Source: Brachionus manjavacas
Taxonomy: Eukaryota; Rotifera; Eurotatoria; Ploima; Brachionidae
Direction of reading: 5' to 3'
Assembly: GCA_019054805.1 (NCBI GenBank)
Contig: JAHQIY010000008.1
Coordinates: forward strand, 4,821,501 to 4,885,500
Length of the DNA stretch: 64,000 nucleotides
This document shows positions 1-12,567 of the stretch, one piece after another. The translations under genes were made by a program, and so were the position numbers. The notes under the pieces are model-generated. The model had not been told where the DNA came from. It searched no databases and was given only the letters and a program-made list of their open reading frames with translations. Numbering within the stretch: position 1 is the stretch's first letter; every line of letters begins with the position of its first letter.

Positions 1-1598
1 GAAAAAGAAACTGGTAAGAAATTTCAAAATACATTAATAATTTTACAAAAATTAAACTTGTTTTTTATTCTCAGAAAATTAAACTGTACAATTATTTTTC
101 ACCATTTAATTAAAAGTTCAAAGAGTTAAAAAGTTTCAATAAATATAGCCATTTTGACTCGAATTTTAAAATTTTAATTTCAATTAAATAATAATTTTTC
201 CCTAAATAAAACACACATCTAAAAAGATTAATTTTATTTTAACTATTTTTTTTCAAACAACTTTTGACTCTCTTAAATAAAATAATTTTTTTGATAAATA
301 AAAATTAACTTTTATAAGCAATTTTGTTTTTCTCTAAATAAGAACAATTTGAAAATAAATCAAAACTAAAACTAAAATTTATTAAAAAAAAGGAATACGA
401 CGATGCATCAAATTCATCAGCTTTTAATCAGGCTTCAAGTAATTCAGAGTCATGGATTGATCTGAAAAATATTTAAAAATAACAGGAAATTGATTATTAA
501 ATATTGAAAATTTTGCCTCCATCAAGTGCACTCAAAACTAATACTGTCTCTTTTGTACAAATTGAAAGATCAGTTAAGGAAATATGCAATTTAGAATATC
601 GAATAAAGATTCCATTGCTCAAAAATTCAGCATGATCATGAAACTTAAGATCAGTAAAATAATGAAAATGATTTTTTTTAATTATATGAGTTTTCAGGGT
701 CATGTTGACTATGTGATCAAGTGTTCACAAAAATGTGATCATATATGTGATCATGAAGTATCATGTCCAGAATGTGATCAATTTGACCAAAAAATTAATT
801 ATTTGGCTTAATTTGATAAAAAATGATCACCAAGTTTTTGTTTCTACAGTGTTGATTTGACCATTAGAAATTACTGTTTTTACCTAAATTTAGTAAAAAA
901 TGATAAAGCATTAAAAGGCAAAAAAAGAACAATTTTTTGCAATATAAAAATGATTTTACAATATTTAACTTAACATAAGGTAAAAAAAGTCATAAGAAAT
1001 TGATAATACAAATTTTACTCACCTAAAAATCGTAAAATAATTAAAAAGAATTCAGTTGAGACTAATCAACAAATTTTCATTAAAAAATAACAAAAATAGT
1101 AATTGTGAGTGATGGTGGGTAGTCATGCTTCTAGTGTTATACAAAATATTGACAAGTTAGGGTTTTTTTAAAACCTTTAGATCAATCTTTATCCCAATAA
1201 AATTCTTTTTTTGTTTAATTTATATTTTTTAAAACAAAAGTATACTTACGGAAAAAAATTGCAAAAAACCTTCTTTTTTAAAACGTTATTTTAATAATCG
1301 CGATTGAGAAACTATTTTTTCTTAAATTTATTAAATTTTAAATGCAACAATTTTTTCAATTTACAAAAAAATTGTGATCACTAAAAATGTGATAAATATT
1401 AACTGATCACACACTGAACATGATGCCTTTGATAATATTTTTGGGCTTTAAATTCTTTCTAGCAATTATTTCATATTACTTTTTTTATCACCAAAAAATC
1501 TCACTTTTCTAAAAATACCTTTATGAAACAAAATTACTTCTTGCAAACAAAATAACTTATTGAATAAAATTACTTTAATATAAAATTTTTACAAAAAA
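1..1598. other. AT-rich intergenic stretch with a TGATCA cluster
   Basis: No convincing gene is visible. The short ORFs here are low-complexity and lack recognisable domains. The one notable structure is a concentration of the 6-base palindrome TGATCA: about six copies between 625 and 830, and two more at 1373-1406. Several sit in the context TGTGATCA. No transposon ends or family similarity were recognised. Confidence 0.5.
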
Positions 1599-1784
1599 AT
1601 GATTGATCTCGAAGAGACATTTAATGAATCATCGATCGAAGATAAGAGTTCATCCGCTAACGAAATAGGCATTGAAATTGACAATCAGACCTACAACTCC
1701 AATTCTTGTAATCGCCCAAACAGACGAAAAAGAATTTACTGGAACATTGAAATTAACAATTACAATTACAATGAGGCGCTCTAA
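1599..1784 (+). CDS. Hypothetical 61-residue ORF
   Basis: I do not recognise this ORF. It is less A+T-rich than its surroundings and uses mixed codons, which is unusual in this desert. The product is acidic at the N-terminus (DLEETFNESSIEDK) and has a basic patch, NRPNRRKR, near the middle. There is no signal peptide, membrane segment or known motif. It could be a real short gene, one exon of a longer gene, or a transposon scrap. No splice partner was found. Confidence 0.2.
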   Translation: MIDLEETFNESSIEDKSSSANEIGIEIDNQTYNSNSCNRPNRRKRIYWNIEINNYNYNEAL

Positions 1785-2701
1785 AGTATTGAAAAAAAAA
1801 TGTTTTAATTTTACTTAAGTATTTTTAGACAACAAAAGTATTTTTGTTCCAAAAGAATTTTTTTAGACAAAAAAAGTACTCTAATATTACAAGAGTATTT
1901 TTAGAATGCAATGAGAAATTTTAGAAAAAATAATGATTTTTGGTGAAAGAAAAATTCTAAGCCATATTTTTGTAATTTTTAAAAAAAAAAAATGTTCTCA
2001 TACTATAAATAAAGTCATTTTTTAAATTTAAATTTTTTAACTGATTTTTTGTTTCTAAGTTTTTTGAAATAATTTATTTCAAAAGTATTTGTCTGTAGCA
2101 TTCAAGATTAAATTTAGAAATGAAATTCAAATATTAAATTCCAAATAAGTGATAAAATTAAAAGATCGATCTCTCCTACCAATTTTTAATTAAAAAATTT
2201 GATTGACAAAAATAAATAAAATTTACAAAAAATCAGCTTATAAATTTAAATTTAGAAATTGGTTGAGAAAAAATTTGTTTTTAATTATTTTATTTTTATC
2301 TAAAGATATAAAATATTTTGTCCGAATAATTTATTTTTACATGAAAATAAAATTGCCGAACAGTGATCATATTAATTGTATAAGAATTTATCAACCAAAA
2401 AGCTTCGAGTCAGAAAGCGGCGTTAAAATTTAAACATCGAATAATAATGAAATTTGAAAAAAATAATTAATTGAAAATACAATATTTTTTATTTTTGCTT
2501 TCAATATTTCATTTTCATTTTTGATTCTTTATTTCTAAATATTCAGATAGTTTTGTTTTTTCTTAATTAATTTTAAAAAATTGATTTTATTTTAAAAAAA
2601 TTTAAGGAAATCCTTAAAATCAATTTTCGGTTCCAAATTAAAAAAATTAAAAATACGGTAAAATAAAAATACGAAATTAAAGTCTAAAATTTTGGCGTAA
2701 A
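1785..2701. other. AT-rich gene-free stretch
   Basis: Homopolymer-rich intergenic DNA. A 76-residue ORF at 2203-2433 is low-complexity (K/I/F/N-rich) and looks fortuitous. Nothing else is recognisable. Confidence 0.5.
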
Positions 2702-3589
2702 ATGCTACTCCGAACAAATATAATAATGTTTCTAACCTTGATTAATGCGGCGATGAAAAATTTTAGGTTTAATCACATCGCCTTCTTTAACATGTATTTC
2801 GGTAAGTATTTTTTTTTAAATACTTAATTATAAAAAGATTGCGATGAAAAAATTAAAAATTGAAATAAGTTAAATAATTAAGATATTTAATTACTGATTT
2901 AGAAATATGTATTTATTTTATTACAAATATAATAAATCATAATAAATCGAAATAATAAATTTGAAAAATTTTAAAGATAAGAACTGATCTTAATTAGAAA
3001 ATGCAATTTCTAATTAATTTCCCTCAACCGAAAAAAATTAAATTTCAAGTTCCATTTATCTAAATAATTAATGGAGATTTTACTTTTTTACATTCTTTCA
3101 ACAATAATGAATAGTATTCTTAAGTTGAAAAAAGCATTAATCTTTTTTACTGAGTTTTTTTTTTTTTTAACAATTCTAATTAGTATTTTGAAAATTTTCC
3201 TCTCTTTTCAAATTATGAGCAATTTTTAACTTAATAAATATTTATTGATAATTTAAATTTCTTAGCCTATGCATGAAAGATCAAATGTGTGAACTGAAGT
3301 GACTGAAGCTCGGTGTTTAGAATTTTAAACGGAAGATAAATGGAATTTTTTTTTAAATATTTTAATTTTAAGGAACTGAGTTAAAAAATTTTTAGATGAA
3401 CCTGAAAACCGCAGAAATGAATCTTGATTTTTATAAAAATACAAGTTTATCTTATAAAATTGACATTAAGAATTAAATGCAAGAGATCAGATGGAAACTC
3501 ACCAAAAACCGACTTCCGAGTGGAAAGCATTTAGAGCTGAGTTTGGACTAAAGCCTTATTATAGAATTTTTAAAGCCACTAGTTCTTAA
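2702..3589 (+). CDS. Speculative two-exon short secreted peptide (about 67 aa)
   Basis: Exon 1 (2702-2801) begins with ATG and encodes a hydrophobic leader-like N-terminus, MLLRTNIIMFLTLINA. It ends at a consensus donor (G|GTAAGT, phase 1). A compatible exon 2 (3486-3589) follows an AG and encodes a mixed-composition segment containing PTSEWKAFRAEFGLKPYY, then TAA. I do not recognise the family; the W-x-x-F spacing faintly recalls a cysteine-protease propeptide, but too little is present to claim that. The support is the strong donor, leader-like composition and frame continuity. The roughly 680-bp intron and the short product weaken it. Other exons may be missing, or the pairing may be wrong. 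Confidence 0.2.
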
Positions 3590-4569
3590 AGAGAGTGCAC
3601 AATTTGCTAAAAAATTAATCACTTTTATTTTTATTAATTTAAAAAAATAATTCAGACTTAACGTGATGCGACAAATTCTCTGAAATTTTTTCTTATTTTC
3701 AATTCGGAAATTGAAATGCGACAATTGTTATCGTCTAAAATTAGCACTAGTTAAAACCGTTAAAATCGCTTTTATAACAAAATATTAAAAGACTAAAAAA
3801 TCCATTTATTTTTAAAACAAGATTATTCAGAGAAAAAGTGAATGCTAATAAGAGATTTTTTTCTTTTTATAAGTAAAATATAATGAGCAAAATAAATAAT
3901 TATTATCTAGAAATAATTTGTCCCTTTATTAATTTAAGACTTGAATCTAAATTGTTAAAAATAATTTTTTATACAATATTTTCAAATTACTTGCATTGAG
4001 ATCTGTTAGTAAAAAAATCCAATTTGAGATACTCATTTCCTATCTATTAATTCGAAAAGTTCTTAGCTTCAAAGTCTGCAATAAAAATCAAATAAAAATC
4101 CCTATAAATTGATTGTCAATTTTGTCTGTAAACAAATAAATAATTTAGATCAAATTGTTAATTTTGTTTTTGACTATTTTTTAAATTAAAACAATTGGTT
4201 TTTTTCCAACAAAATTGTTGACATTGAATTGAAGTTTATACAATAAAATTATGATACATGAAAAATTAGATTCTGATTCAAAATTCAAGCTACTGAGTTA
4301 AAAAAATAAGGTTTGATTACACTTAAGATAATTACTATACAAATAAAAGTTTTTTATTTATTTCAAAAATTACGCCTGACTATTTGATGACAATTTGATG
4401 AATTTTAATTTCGAGAGAAAATGGCAAAAGTTTTTTAAGAAGATATTTCTAAAAATTTAAAGCATAAAAAGACATTCGTTAGAATTTATGTGATACAACA
4501 AAATTAATGAAAATTTTTAAATTGGCTTTTTTAAATTTTAATTTGAAATTTTTGAAAAGAAGTTTTTGA
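3590..4569. other. AT-rich gene-free stretch
   Basis: No ORF, repeat or splice-bounded exon that I can support. Confidence 0.5.
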
Positions 4570-5195
4570 GGAACTCAAGAAATTAAACAAAATGGAGATG
4601 GTTTGCACCCACGCGAGCATTAACCCAATCTTTGAAAAAGGCCAGAGAACAGAACCGTGGAATTAGAAACCAATTTCATTAACAGCTGTTCCATGCAAGG
4701 TGATGGAGAAGACTAAGAAACAAGTGATGGGGAATCATCTCGAAAACAACAAACTTATAACACGACATCTACACTGTTTCGTTAGATTTAAATCATGTGT
4801 CACGAATCTAATCGAATCACTGGACTTAATAGCGGAAGCGCTAAACAGAGGACTAGCAATTAAAATGACATTTCCTGACCTCATAAAAGCTTTCAGCATG
4901 GTAGCGCATCGGGAACTTATCTTATTTTATGATAAACTTTTCAAACTACTTGAATCTTTCTTGAGTTGTTATTTCTGAATTAACATCAGAAGAAGATGGG
5001 TACTCAGTGGTGTTCCGCAGGGATCAGCACCTGGTCCTTTGCTTTTTGTAATATTGATTCACCAAATACCTGACAGACTGTATCACATTGGTAAGTTCTT
5101 CAAAGATGATATCAAATTAATGACAGTTATTCGCAATGTTGTTGATCAAGAAAAATCCAAGCGGACTTAAACGAACTTCTTAAATGGTCAATATT
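4570..5195 (+). mobile_element. Degenerate non-LTR retrotransposon reverse-transcriptase fragment (CR1-like, 'LINE-B')
   Basis: The translation, broken by stops and frameshifts, follows a LINE reverse transcriptase in order: INPIFEKGQRTEPW, then KPISLTAVPCKVMEK, HCFVRFKSCVTNLIESLDLI, FPDLIKAFSMVAHREL, LSGVPQGSAPGPLLFV and FFKDDIKLM. These match RT blocks that normally read PISLT, D-x-x-KAFD-x-V-x-H, GVPQGSVLGPLLF and FADDTK. The catalytic FADD is FKDD here, and several blocks are broken by stops, so this is a dead 5'- and 3'-truncated copy. It abuts an opposite-strand LINE-A fragment starting near 5200. Confidence 0.8.
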
Positions 5196-5199
5196 TTGA

Positions 5200-5640
5200 T
5201 AAATTATTTATTAGTTTTTTGTACCGAGCTACAGTTCCTACAGAATAAATTATAAAAATAAAAAAAATAAAAAAATAAAAATAAAAATAGAGTAAATAAG
5301 CTAAAAAAATGTATAGAAATTTTAAAAGAAATATATTGAAATAGGTTGTTACATGTGACCACCTATTACTTCGGAATAGAATGACTCAGTCATGTCCCAA
5401 CTCAAAAAGCCGATTCGAGACTATTAGTAATTTAAGTTTATTAAAAGCCTCATGATGCACCATATTGGAGGGAGTATAATGTTTTAACTTAAGGATAGAT
5501 CTGACTGCTGTATTCTGAATTGCTTGTAGTTTTTTGATATTATTTTCTGAAAATGAATTCAAGCAAGGAAAAGAATAATCTAAAATTGGAAATGTAAAGC
5601 AATGCACATAAGAAACGGTAAAGTCCAACAGCAAGAACTA
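5200..5640 (-). mobile_element. LINE-A 3' fragment (5'-truncated)
   Basis: Minus-strand coding remnant of a second non-LTR family. It contains FPCLNSFSENNIKKLQAIQNTAVRSI-type sequence, then HHEAFNKLKLL and SNRLFELGHD, followed by the family 3' tail. On the plus strand the tail reads CTGTACCGAGCTAxxGCTCCTTCAGAATAAA-like, here at about 5215-5250, and is followed by A-rich sequence. Similarity to the longer copy at 31480-32520 is clear. It is a typical 5'-truncated dead copy. Confidence 0.75.
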
Positions 5641-6009
5641 TGCATTTCACACATACGATGAAACAAGTCAAAAAGTTATACTTATCAAAATATTATCAAA
5701 ATATATGTAAAAGCTGTTGATTTGATGGAGCTTTTCGACAAAATAAAGATCAAATATGCGATTGATAACATAGTCATGTTCTTGAACCAAATTACACCTT
5801 TAACAATCAAGAATTGTTTCAAAAAAACTGGTTTTTAAATTGAAGATGATTAAAACACTGGTGGTAATAGCGAAGGTTCAAATGTCTTTAAATATACAGA
5901 ATGCTTATGGAACGAAGCAGCCAAAAAAGACCAGCATCTAAAGCAAATCAATTGTTTGGACTTCGCGAATTGTGATGATTACTTAATAACAGCAACAAGT
6001 TTAACTGAC

Positions 6010-6370
6010 GACATTTTATTTATTTTATTTATTTGTTTATCTGTACCGAGCTAATGCTCCTTCAGAATAAAAAAAAAAAAAAAAAAAATGAAATAAAATA
6101 AAGTTAAATAAGGTAAAATAGAAAAAAAAAAAAAAAGGATAAAAAAAAATAAATAAATAAAAAAAAAAGGATAAATAAGTCAAAAGAAAATTAAGAACGA
6201 TATGTTTAAATAACTAGAGTTAAGACATGTTTAAATATCTGATAGTTCAGGAAAAAAAGAGGAAATTGCTAGATAGCAATTACACAATGGAGTTGGATAT
6301 TCGATATATCTTGATTCGAAACCTTCTCTATATTCTTCCACCAGTCTGACGACATGATTGTCCAAAACAT
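6010..6370 (-). mobile_element. LINE-A 3' fragment
   Basis: The LINE-A 3' tail (TGTACCGAGCTAATGCTCC on the plus strand) lies at about 6040-6060. The homologous C-terminal coding and 3' segment (ending near TCCACCAGTCTGACGACATG) lies at about 6230-6370. A-rich simple sequence separates them. It is another short, dead 5'-truncated copy. Confidence 0.65.
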
Positions 6371-9300
6371 TTAAAAGAGAAAAATCATTAGGAACATCAT
6401 GAAACTGACTCAGAAGAAAAAAATGATCTTTTATATCAAAAATGCGCGACCTTTATCAGTCTAAACCTGAAGATAACCAGCAATTTCTTAAGTATTTGCC
6501 GGGAATGGAAAACTGTTTACGAAATTATCTATTTTTTTTTTAAATTTTATTATTTTTACTGACGTGTTTTTGCAAATTTTGATTTGAAAATAAAATGTTT
6601 TCCTTAAAATGTTTTTTAAATATTTTTTGATGATTTTTAGTTAACTCGAACTTTTTCAAAGTCCCGAAGAGCATGAGTTAAGTATGAAACACTGCAATAT
6701 ACAAGACCTACGTCCGACTACTCATTGAATATGTAGCCCAGCCTGTAAACCGAACATAAAACAGAATATTAAAATAGTAGAAAAATTACCAAAGAGAGCC
6801 ACAAAAACTGTCCCAGAACAAACTTTATTATTTCTGTATGCTTTATATTCGGTGAAATCAAAAAAATTCAAAAATTTTAAAATTTCAAGCTATCGATAAT
6901 AAAAAACGAATGACTCCCAAAATTATTTCGCCCAAAAGCACAAACCCTAGTCGGATATATTAATTTCGAGTCTGATAATCTGCGCCAGACTCCATCAATC
7001 TTAATATTTTTTTAAATAAAGCTGATGAATCTTTGATTTTAAAGAGAATTTTTCGAATAATTATTTATGAATGAAAATTCAAAATAATTAAAAATTAATT
7101 GATTATTCATAGGTTCTACATTAATTAAAAGGGATTTAAAGAATCTAAATGAACTTTAAGTTAATTAAGAACTAGAAACAACCAATTTTATCCAATTTAA
7201 AATGATTGTATTTACTTTTTTAAAAATATAATTTAGGGTAGACTCCAAGGCACGTCGGAATTGTTCAAGACTATAGTTTGAACCCTAATGAAAGAAAAAA
7301 TTGAAGAAATTTATTTTTTTAATTTAAGCTAAGTATTAATAGTAGATTTTATTTAACTGTCTTGTATTTTTTAGAAACTTTTTAGATATTTGGTAAAATA
7401 ATATATTGGTGTAATATTTAGAATAATAAATTTTATTAAGTAATTCTTAATAACTAAAAAATTACTTAATTTTACGTTGGTTTTTGTAGCAATTGAGATA
7501 ATAGAGAAAAAAACTGCGATGTTTCTATTTTTTTAGTGATTTTAAAAATAAATGAACACTCAAAAATTAATAATCAATTGATTTGAATGTGTAAAATCAC
7601 TGCTTGACTTCAAACAGGTGCCAATTGAAAAATAGAGTCTCTGCTAGCTGACTAAATGCAACAAAATTAATTTTAATTTTTAATTAATTAAAAATTAATA
7701 TTTTTTTTATTTATTTGGCTTTTTTCTTAATTTTTTTAATACCATTTAATAAATTTTTAAATTTGATCTTTTTACTGACCATTAAATTTGTATTTTGTCT
7801 TCTAAAAAATTTTATTTCAAGATGAACTGGTCTCAAAAAGCTAAATTTAAAAAATTTTTTAAAAGAAGAGATAAATTGGTTCTCAAGATTGCTACTTCAC
7901 ACAAACAAAAACAAAAAAAAGATATCTGAAGAAGCTCTTAATTTGTCTGTATTTTCGCACTTCATTAAAAAGTACAAAAGATGAAAACATTTTTAAGAAC
8001 AAAAAATGCATCATATTTTCCTTTGTTTAAATAAATATTAATTGCATTTAAATTATTTAAATCATCTATGTCATTTTGCTGAAAATGTTTTTTTTCTGGG
8101 CTAATACTAGTAGCAATGAATAAACGAAGCTTTTCAAAATTTGTTAACTTTCAAGAATATATGCTTAAAAGCTTTATAATTTGTTTTTTTTTCTGCAAGG
8201 TAAAAATACTTTATAGTATAGTTTAGAAAATTTAGCGTTAATGTTCTCAAATTAAGATATATACAATAAGTCTTGTATAAAAAAAAGATAGTAGAAAAGA
8301 TGAAAGTATGATTTTAAATTTTCTTATCAAATAATCTTTTATAAATAAATAAACTTTTCTTACTTTGTAATTCAAAGTTAAGTATAAACAAAGGTATTTA
8401 GAAAAAAGAGAAAAAACATGAATTTTGAAGATATTTATAAAATAAAAAATTGAAAGAAAAAAAAAATTTAAAATTAAAAGTTAGATAAAAATAAAACAAA
8501 ATTAAAAATTAAATCATTTAAAATATTTTAAACAATTGAAATAAATAATTAAGTTAAAAAAGTTTTTTTCTTTTTGTGTGTAGGAAAATGTGTCGAATGA
8601 GACTTTTAGAACGATATGTTCATTTTCCTCTTGCAAAGCCATTGTTCTGGTTAGAAAATTTTATTAATCAAAAAACTACTTTTATTACCTAGAAAAAATT
8701 GAATAAAAAAAATTCATAAACCGATCATTAATAATTATCTTTATTTAGTTTATAGATTTCACTTATTTATTAATCTGTATAATTAAAACTAATTATTAAA
8801 TTTAAATTAATCGACAAAATATTCGAGGGAAATTTTTAATTAACTACTTTTTCTAATTTCAGGAATGAATAATGAAATACTTTAATCCGTAGAAAATTTA
8901 AAAAATTATTTCAATTTTTTATTCTTTTTTTTTAGTTTATATAATCTCATTTTTGAAACTTTTTTTAAAACCTGATAAAACAAATAAATAATTACACTAT
9001 CTTCAATTTAATCACTAATCCAAACCAAAACGAGGCAACTAAATATTCAATTTTAAGAAAAAGAGATCCCTATTTAAATATTTTTCCAGTTAACACAATA
9101 AAAACCCTTTTAATATTTTAGTTATTTTTTAAACTTTTTGTTATTTAGAAAATTAAAAACCCTTTTGTTCTTATTATTAATTTACTAAAATATCGAAACC
9201 TCAAGTCTAGTTAAATATTTTGTTTAAATATCTAGCCTTATTTCAATTTATTTAATTGATTTTAAAAAATTTCTCTTTACTTTTTATTCTTCTTTTTGTT

Positions 9301-11756
9301 GTTTTTTTAAATTGAATAAAAAAAAGCATGTTTAATTGAATCATGATCGGCATCACTAGAGAATTCTTTCTAATTTACTTGATCTTTTATTATTCATCAG
9401 TAAAGTTGTGGGAAAAGGTACCAAGAAAAATTTTGCTTAACCCAATAAATTTATGCTATTTTTTAATTTTTGTTTTTTTTTTTGTTACCATTTAATTCGA
9501 AAATATTTATTTATTTTAATTTGTTTATGATGACTCAAACGAGTGCATGTTGTCTCTCCCTAATTTATTTAAAAATTAAAATACAATTTAACTTTTAAAA
9601 TTTTTGCATTTCTGTGTAAGTTTTTTGAAATTAAGTGATTAATTTTTATAATATTGTAAAAAAATTTTAATTTTTAATTATTAAAAGAACAAATTAAAGT
9701 ACTGTTACAAAAAAATTTATAAAAAATTTAATTAAAAGATGACGAGATGATTTTTAATCAAATCGTTCTTTAATCCAAGGAACATCATTTTGCTGTTAGT
9801 TAAAGCTTAAATTTAGGTTTCCAATATTAAATCAGTAGAATCACATTGTATTTTATCTAATACTTAGCCTGGTGATCTTAAGAGTGGACATAAATTTGTT
9901 TTGAGGTTTAATTAATACTGAAAGTTACATTTTTTATTTTAAATGAATTATTAATGGAATAAATTATTAATTCCTTCCATGTGATCTAACAAAAATTTAA
10001 AATCTTTATAAATAATTTTTTTACAATACAATATAAAATAATCAAAGTATTGATAAATAAAATGATAAAATCAGAAAGCAAAAGTCGGATAAAACTTGTT
10101 AATTTAGTTTTATAATACCTTAAAAAATTTGTTAATTTTAAAGAAAAAGAAATGGCAAAAAGTCGGACAGGCCTTCAATTACGTTTTAATAATTAATAGA
10201 TTTAAGCTATTTTTTCTAGAAATTTTGTCTGAATTTTTTTCTTCTAGTTTTAATAGCCAAAGCTGACAAAAAATTCTCTTTGAACAAAAAAGATTAGAAA
10301 AATTAAAAAATAAATTTTTAAAAATTAAATTTTTAGTTATAAGTGATTTTTGGAATTTAGTTGAACAGCCGACAGCTATTTTCTTAATAAATTAATAAAA
10401 TCTTAATTTTCCTTTTAGATTTAATCAGATTAAAATAAACGAATACTATTTAATTTTTCTTTAAGGGTCTACCTTGTGAAGAACGATTCAATTTATTTTT
10501 TAAATCAATACACAACTTCAATATTCGTACATTTAAAATTGTTAGGCCTTTTTATTAGAGAAGCTTTCATTCTACCAATTTTTTTTTGTTCAAATAAAAT
10601 CTATCGCAATTTTTTGAATCTAGTGAAAAAATTGATAATTAAAAAAAGGTAAAATATATTAATTCCTGTCGAATTTTTTAATCGAAATGATATCGAATAA
10701 TTTCCTATCAGTTTTGAATTTTGAAAAATTTGTTCAAAAAGAATATTAAAAAATTTATTAATATGAGAAAAAAAACACTAAGGAAGCAAATTTTATTACA
10801 AAATAATTTATTGTCAATAAAATATTTTAAACTAAGGCATCTAATCAAGGGTTCCTTTATGGAAGTCACAATTATACAAAATTGACCTATTAATTATTCG
10901 ATTTTTTTATACATCAAAATACAAAGTAGATTAATTTTTTAGTCGCAATTTCTAGTTTCTTGTCAATATTGAAAATGAAAATCAGATTAAAAATTTAAAA
11001 ATTAAAATATCGCTGATGGAATCAAAATTTAGGAAACATTATTTAATTTAATTTGACTTGAGTCTAATTTTTAAATTAAAGATATAATGCTCTAATGCTT
11101 TTAAAAGTCAACAAGAATTTTTCTCACATTATTCTACCTGTAATTTCGTATTATTCTCATCTAAAAAATAATACCCAATTACCGTTCAGGCTTTGAATTT
11201 TCAGATTTTTACTAACTGGACTAAATTCAGTATTACACATTCTGATATCTATTTAAAAGTTAAAAATCGAATTTGAAGCAAAATTTGAGGACAAATTCAT
11301 CTTCAGAATTTTTAAACTAAATTCTGAAGATGAATCTCTTTAAAACCTTTTTGTTTATGTTAAAAGAAAACAAAAAAACTAACACGCCTAATTTGGCAAA
11401 AGGAACTCCAGAATTTTTATTAATTACTTTTTATATAAAATAATTTCCACCCAATATTCAAATTTGAAAATTATAAAATTTTTTGAACAATAAAAGCTTA
11501 TTTTTTATAAATAAACAAATTATCTGGTAATTAATCTTTATTCAAAACATTCTTATCAATATTTATCCTTAAAAATAGTCTAAAAACGTTGTTCTTTCGA
11601 AAGCACTTTTTATCAGTCTAAAAGTATTTACCTTTTACAAATTAGATCAAAACCAAACTCAAATAAAAACAAGTTTTATTTGAAAAGTTATCTTAAAATT
11701 AAAGAATAAATGTCATCTAAAAAATTCAACAATCTTGAGCAACAAACTACAATAAA
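6371..11756. other. Gene-poor AT-rich region
   Basis: No gene can be supported over 5 kb. Two isolated exon-like islands are worth noting. 8583-8649 is bounded by an AG and a GT and reads ENVSNETFRTICSFSS in one frame. 9345-9419 starts MIGITREFFLIYLIFYYSS, signal-peptide-like, and is followed by GTACC. No partner exons were identified for either, and both may be chance. Confidence 0.4.
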
Positions 11757-12567
11757 TTATTCTTTGATCAAATTTAGCAAGCCACCATTTGATATATCAA
11801 TTGGAGTCTTTTCTTCCTTCAAATAGAATTAAAATTCAAAAGAATCTTATCTAAATTTAAAAAAAAATACTTTGTTTTTATAATTCGGATTAGCTCCATA
11901 TTTCAGTAGAACCTTGCATGCTTCAACTCGTTCTTCCTCACAGGCGAAATGCAAAGGCGTACTTCCTTCCACATCCGCTCTATTCACACTAGCTTTGAAA
12001 TCACCACAAAGCATTTCAATTATTTTTATGTTTCCTTTTGAGGCTGCCCTGTGCAACGGTGTGTGTCCATATCTATCGGATAAATTACAATCAGCGCCTT
12101 TTTCTACTAGCTCTTTGACAATCGCTGGGTGATTTTTGGAGCAAGCGTAATGTAATGGTCTTTGCATGTTTACATTACCTTTGTTTGGGTCGCAATCTTT
12201 TTCCAAAAAAAATTTCACCAAGGGCAAAGAGCCGACTGATGACGAAATCATTAGAGGAGTCCATCCGGTCTGTAAAAATTTCTTAGATTTTTGAAAAAAA
12301 AAGAATAATCAACCTCATCTTGATCATCCAAATCTAAGTCATAATTTCCAACAATGAAATCAACCACTTCTTTTCTTCCACCAACACAGGCCCAGTGAAG
12401 AGCTGTTCGTCCTGACTGTGAAAAATTATACTTTTAGTTTTTAATTTTAGATTTCTAACTTGATCTCTTTTGCGGATTAAATCCTCAATTTGATTTGAAT
12501 CAATTTTTTCTTTGAGCCCATTTATATTGCCTTCATATGCCATACGGCAATGTTCAAGCTCGGACAT
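11757..12567 (-). CDS. PSMD10: Gankyrin / 26S proteasome non-ATPase subunit 10 (Nas6-type assembly chaperone)
   Basis: Four exons give a complete 222-residue protein, close to the 226 of human PSMD10: 12567-12460, 12415-12314, 12269-11871 and 11816-11757. All introns are 44-54 bp, GT-AG and in phase 0. The protein is almost entirely ankyrin repeats: SGRTALHWACVGGRKEVVDF, TGWTPLMISSSVGSLPLVKF, MQRPLHYACSKNHPAIVKEL, GHTPLHRAASKGNIKIIEML, GSTPLHFACEEERVEACKVL and a C-terminal EEKTPIDISNGGL. The last blocks closely follow gankyrin. In the family it binds the Rpt3/PSMC4 C-terminal domain in cytosol and nucleus and helps assemble the 19S base. The start ATG (MSELEHCRMAYEG) aligns with the family N-terminus. 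No breaks were seen. Confidence 0.95.

Noticed and set aside
11914-12132. Plus-strand ORF over gankyrin exon 3
   Set aside because: Antisense shadow of ankyrin repeats.
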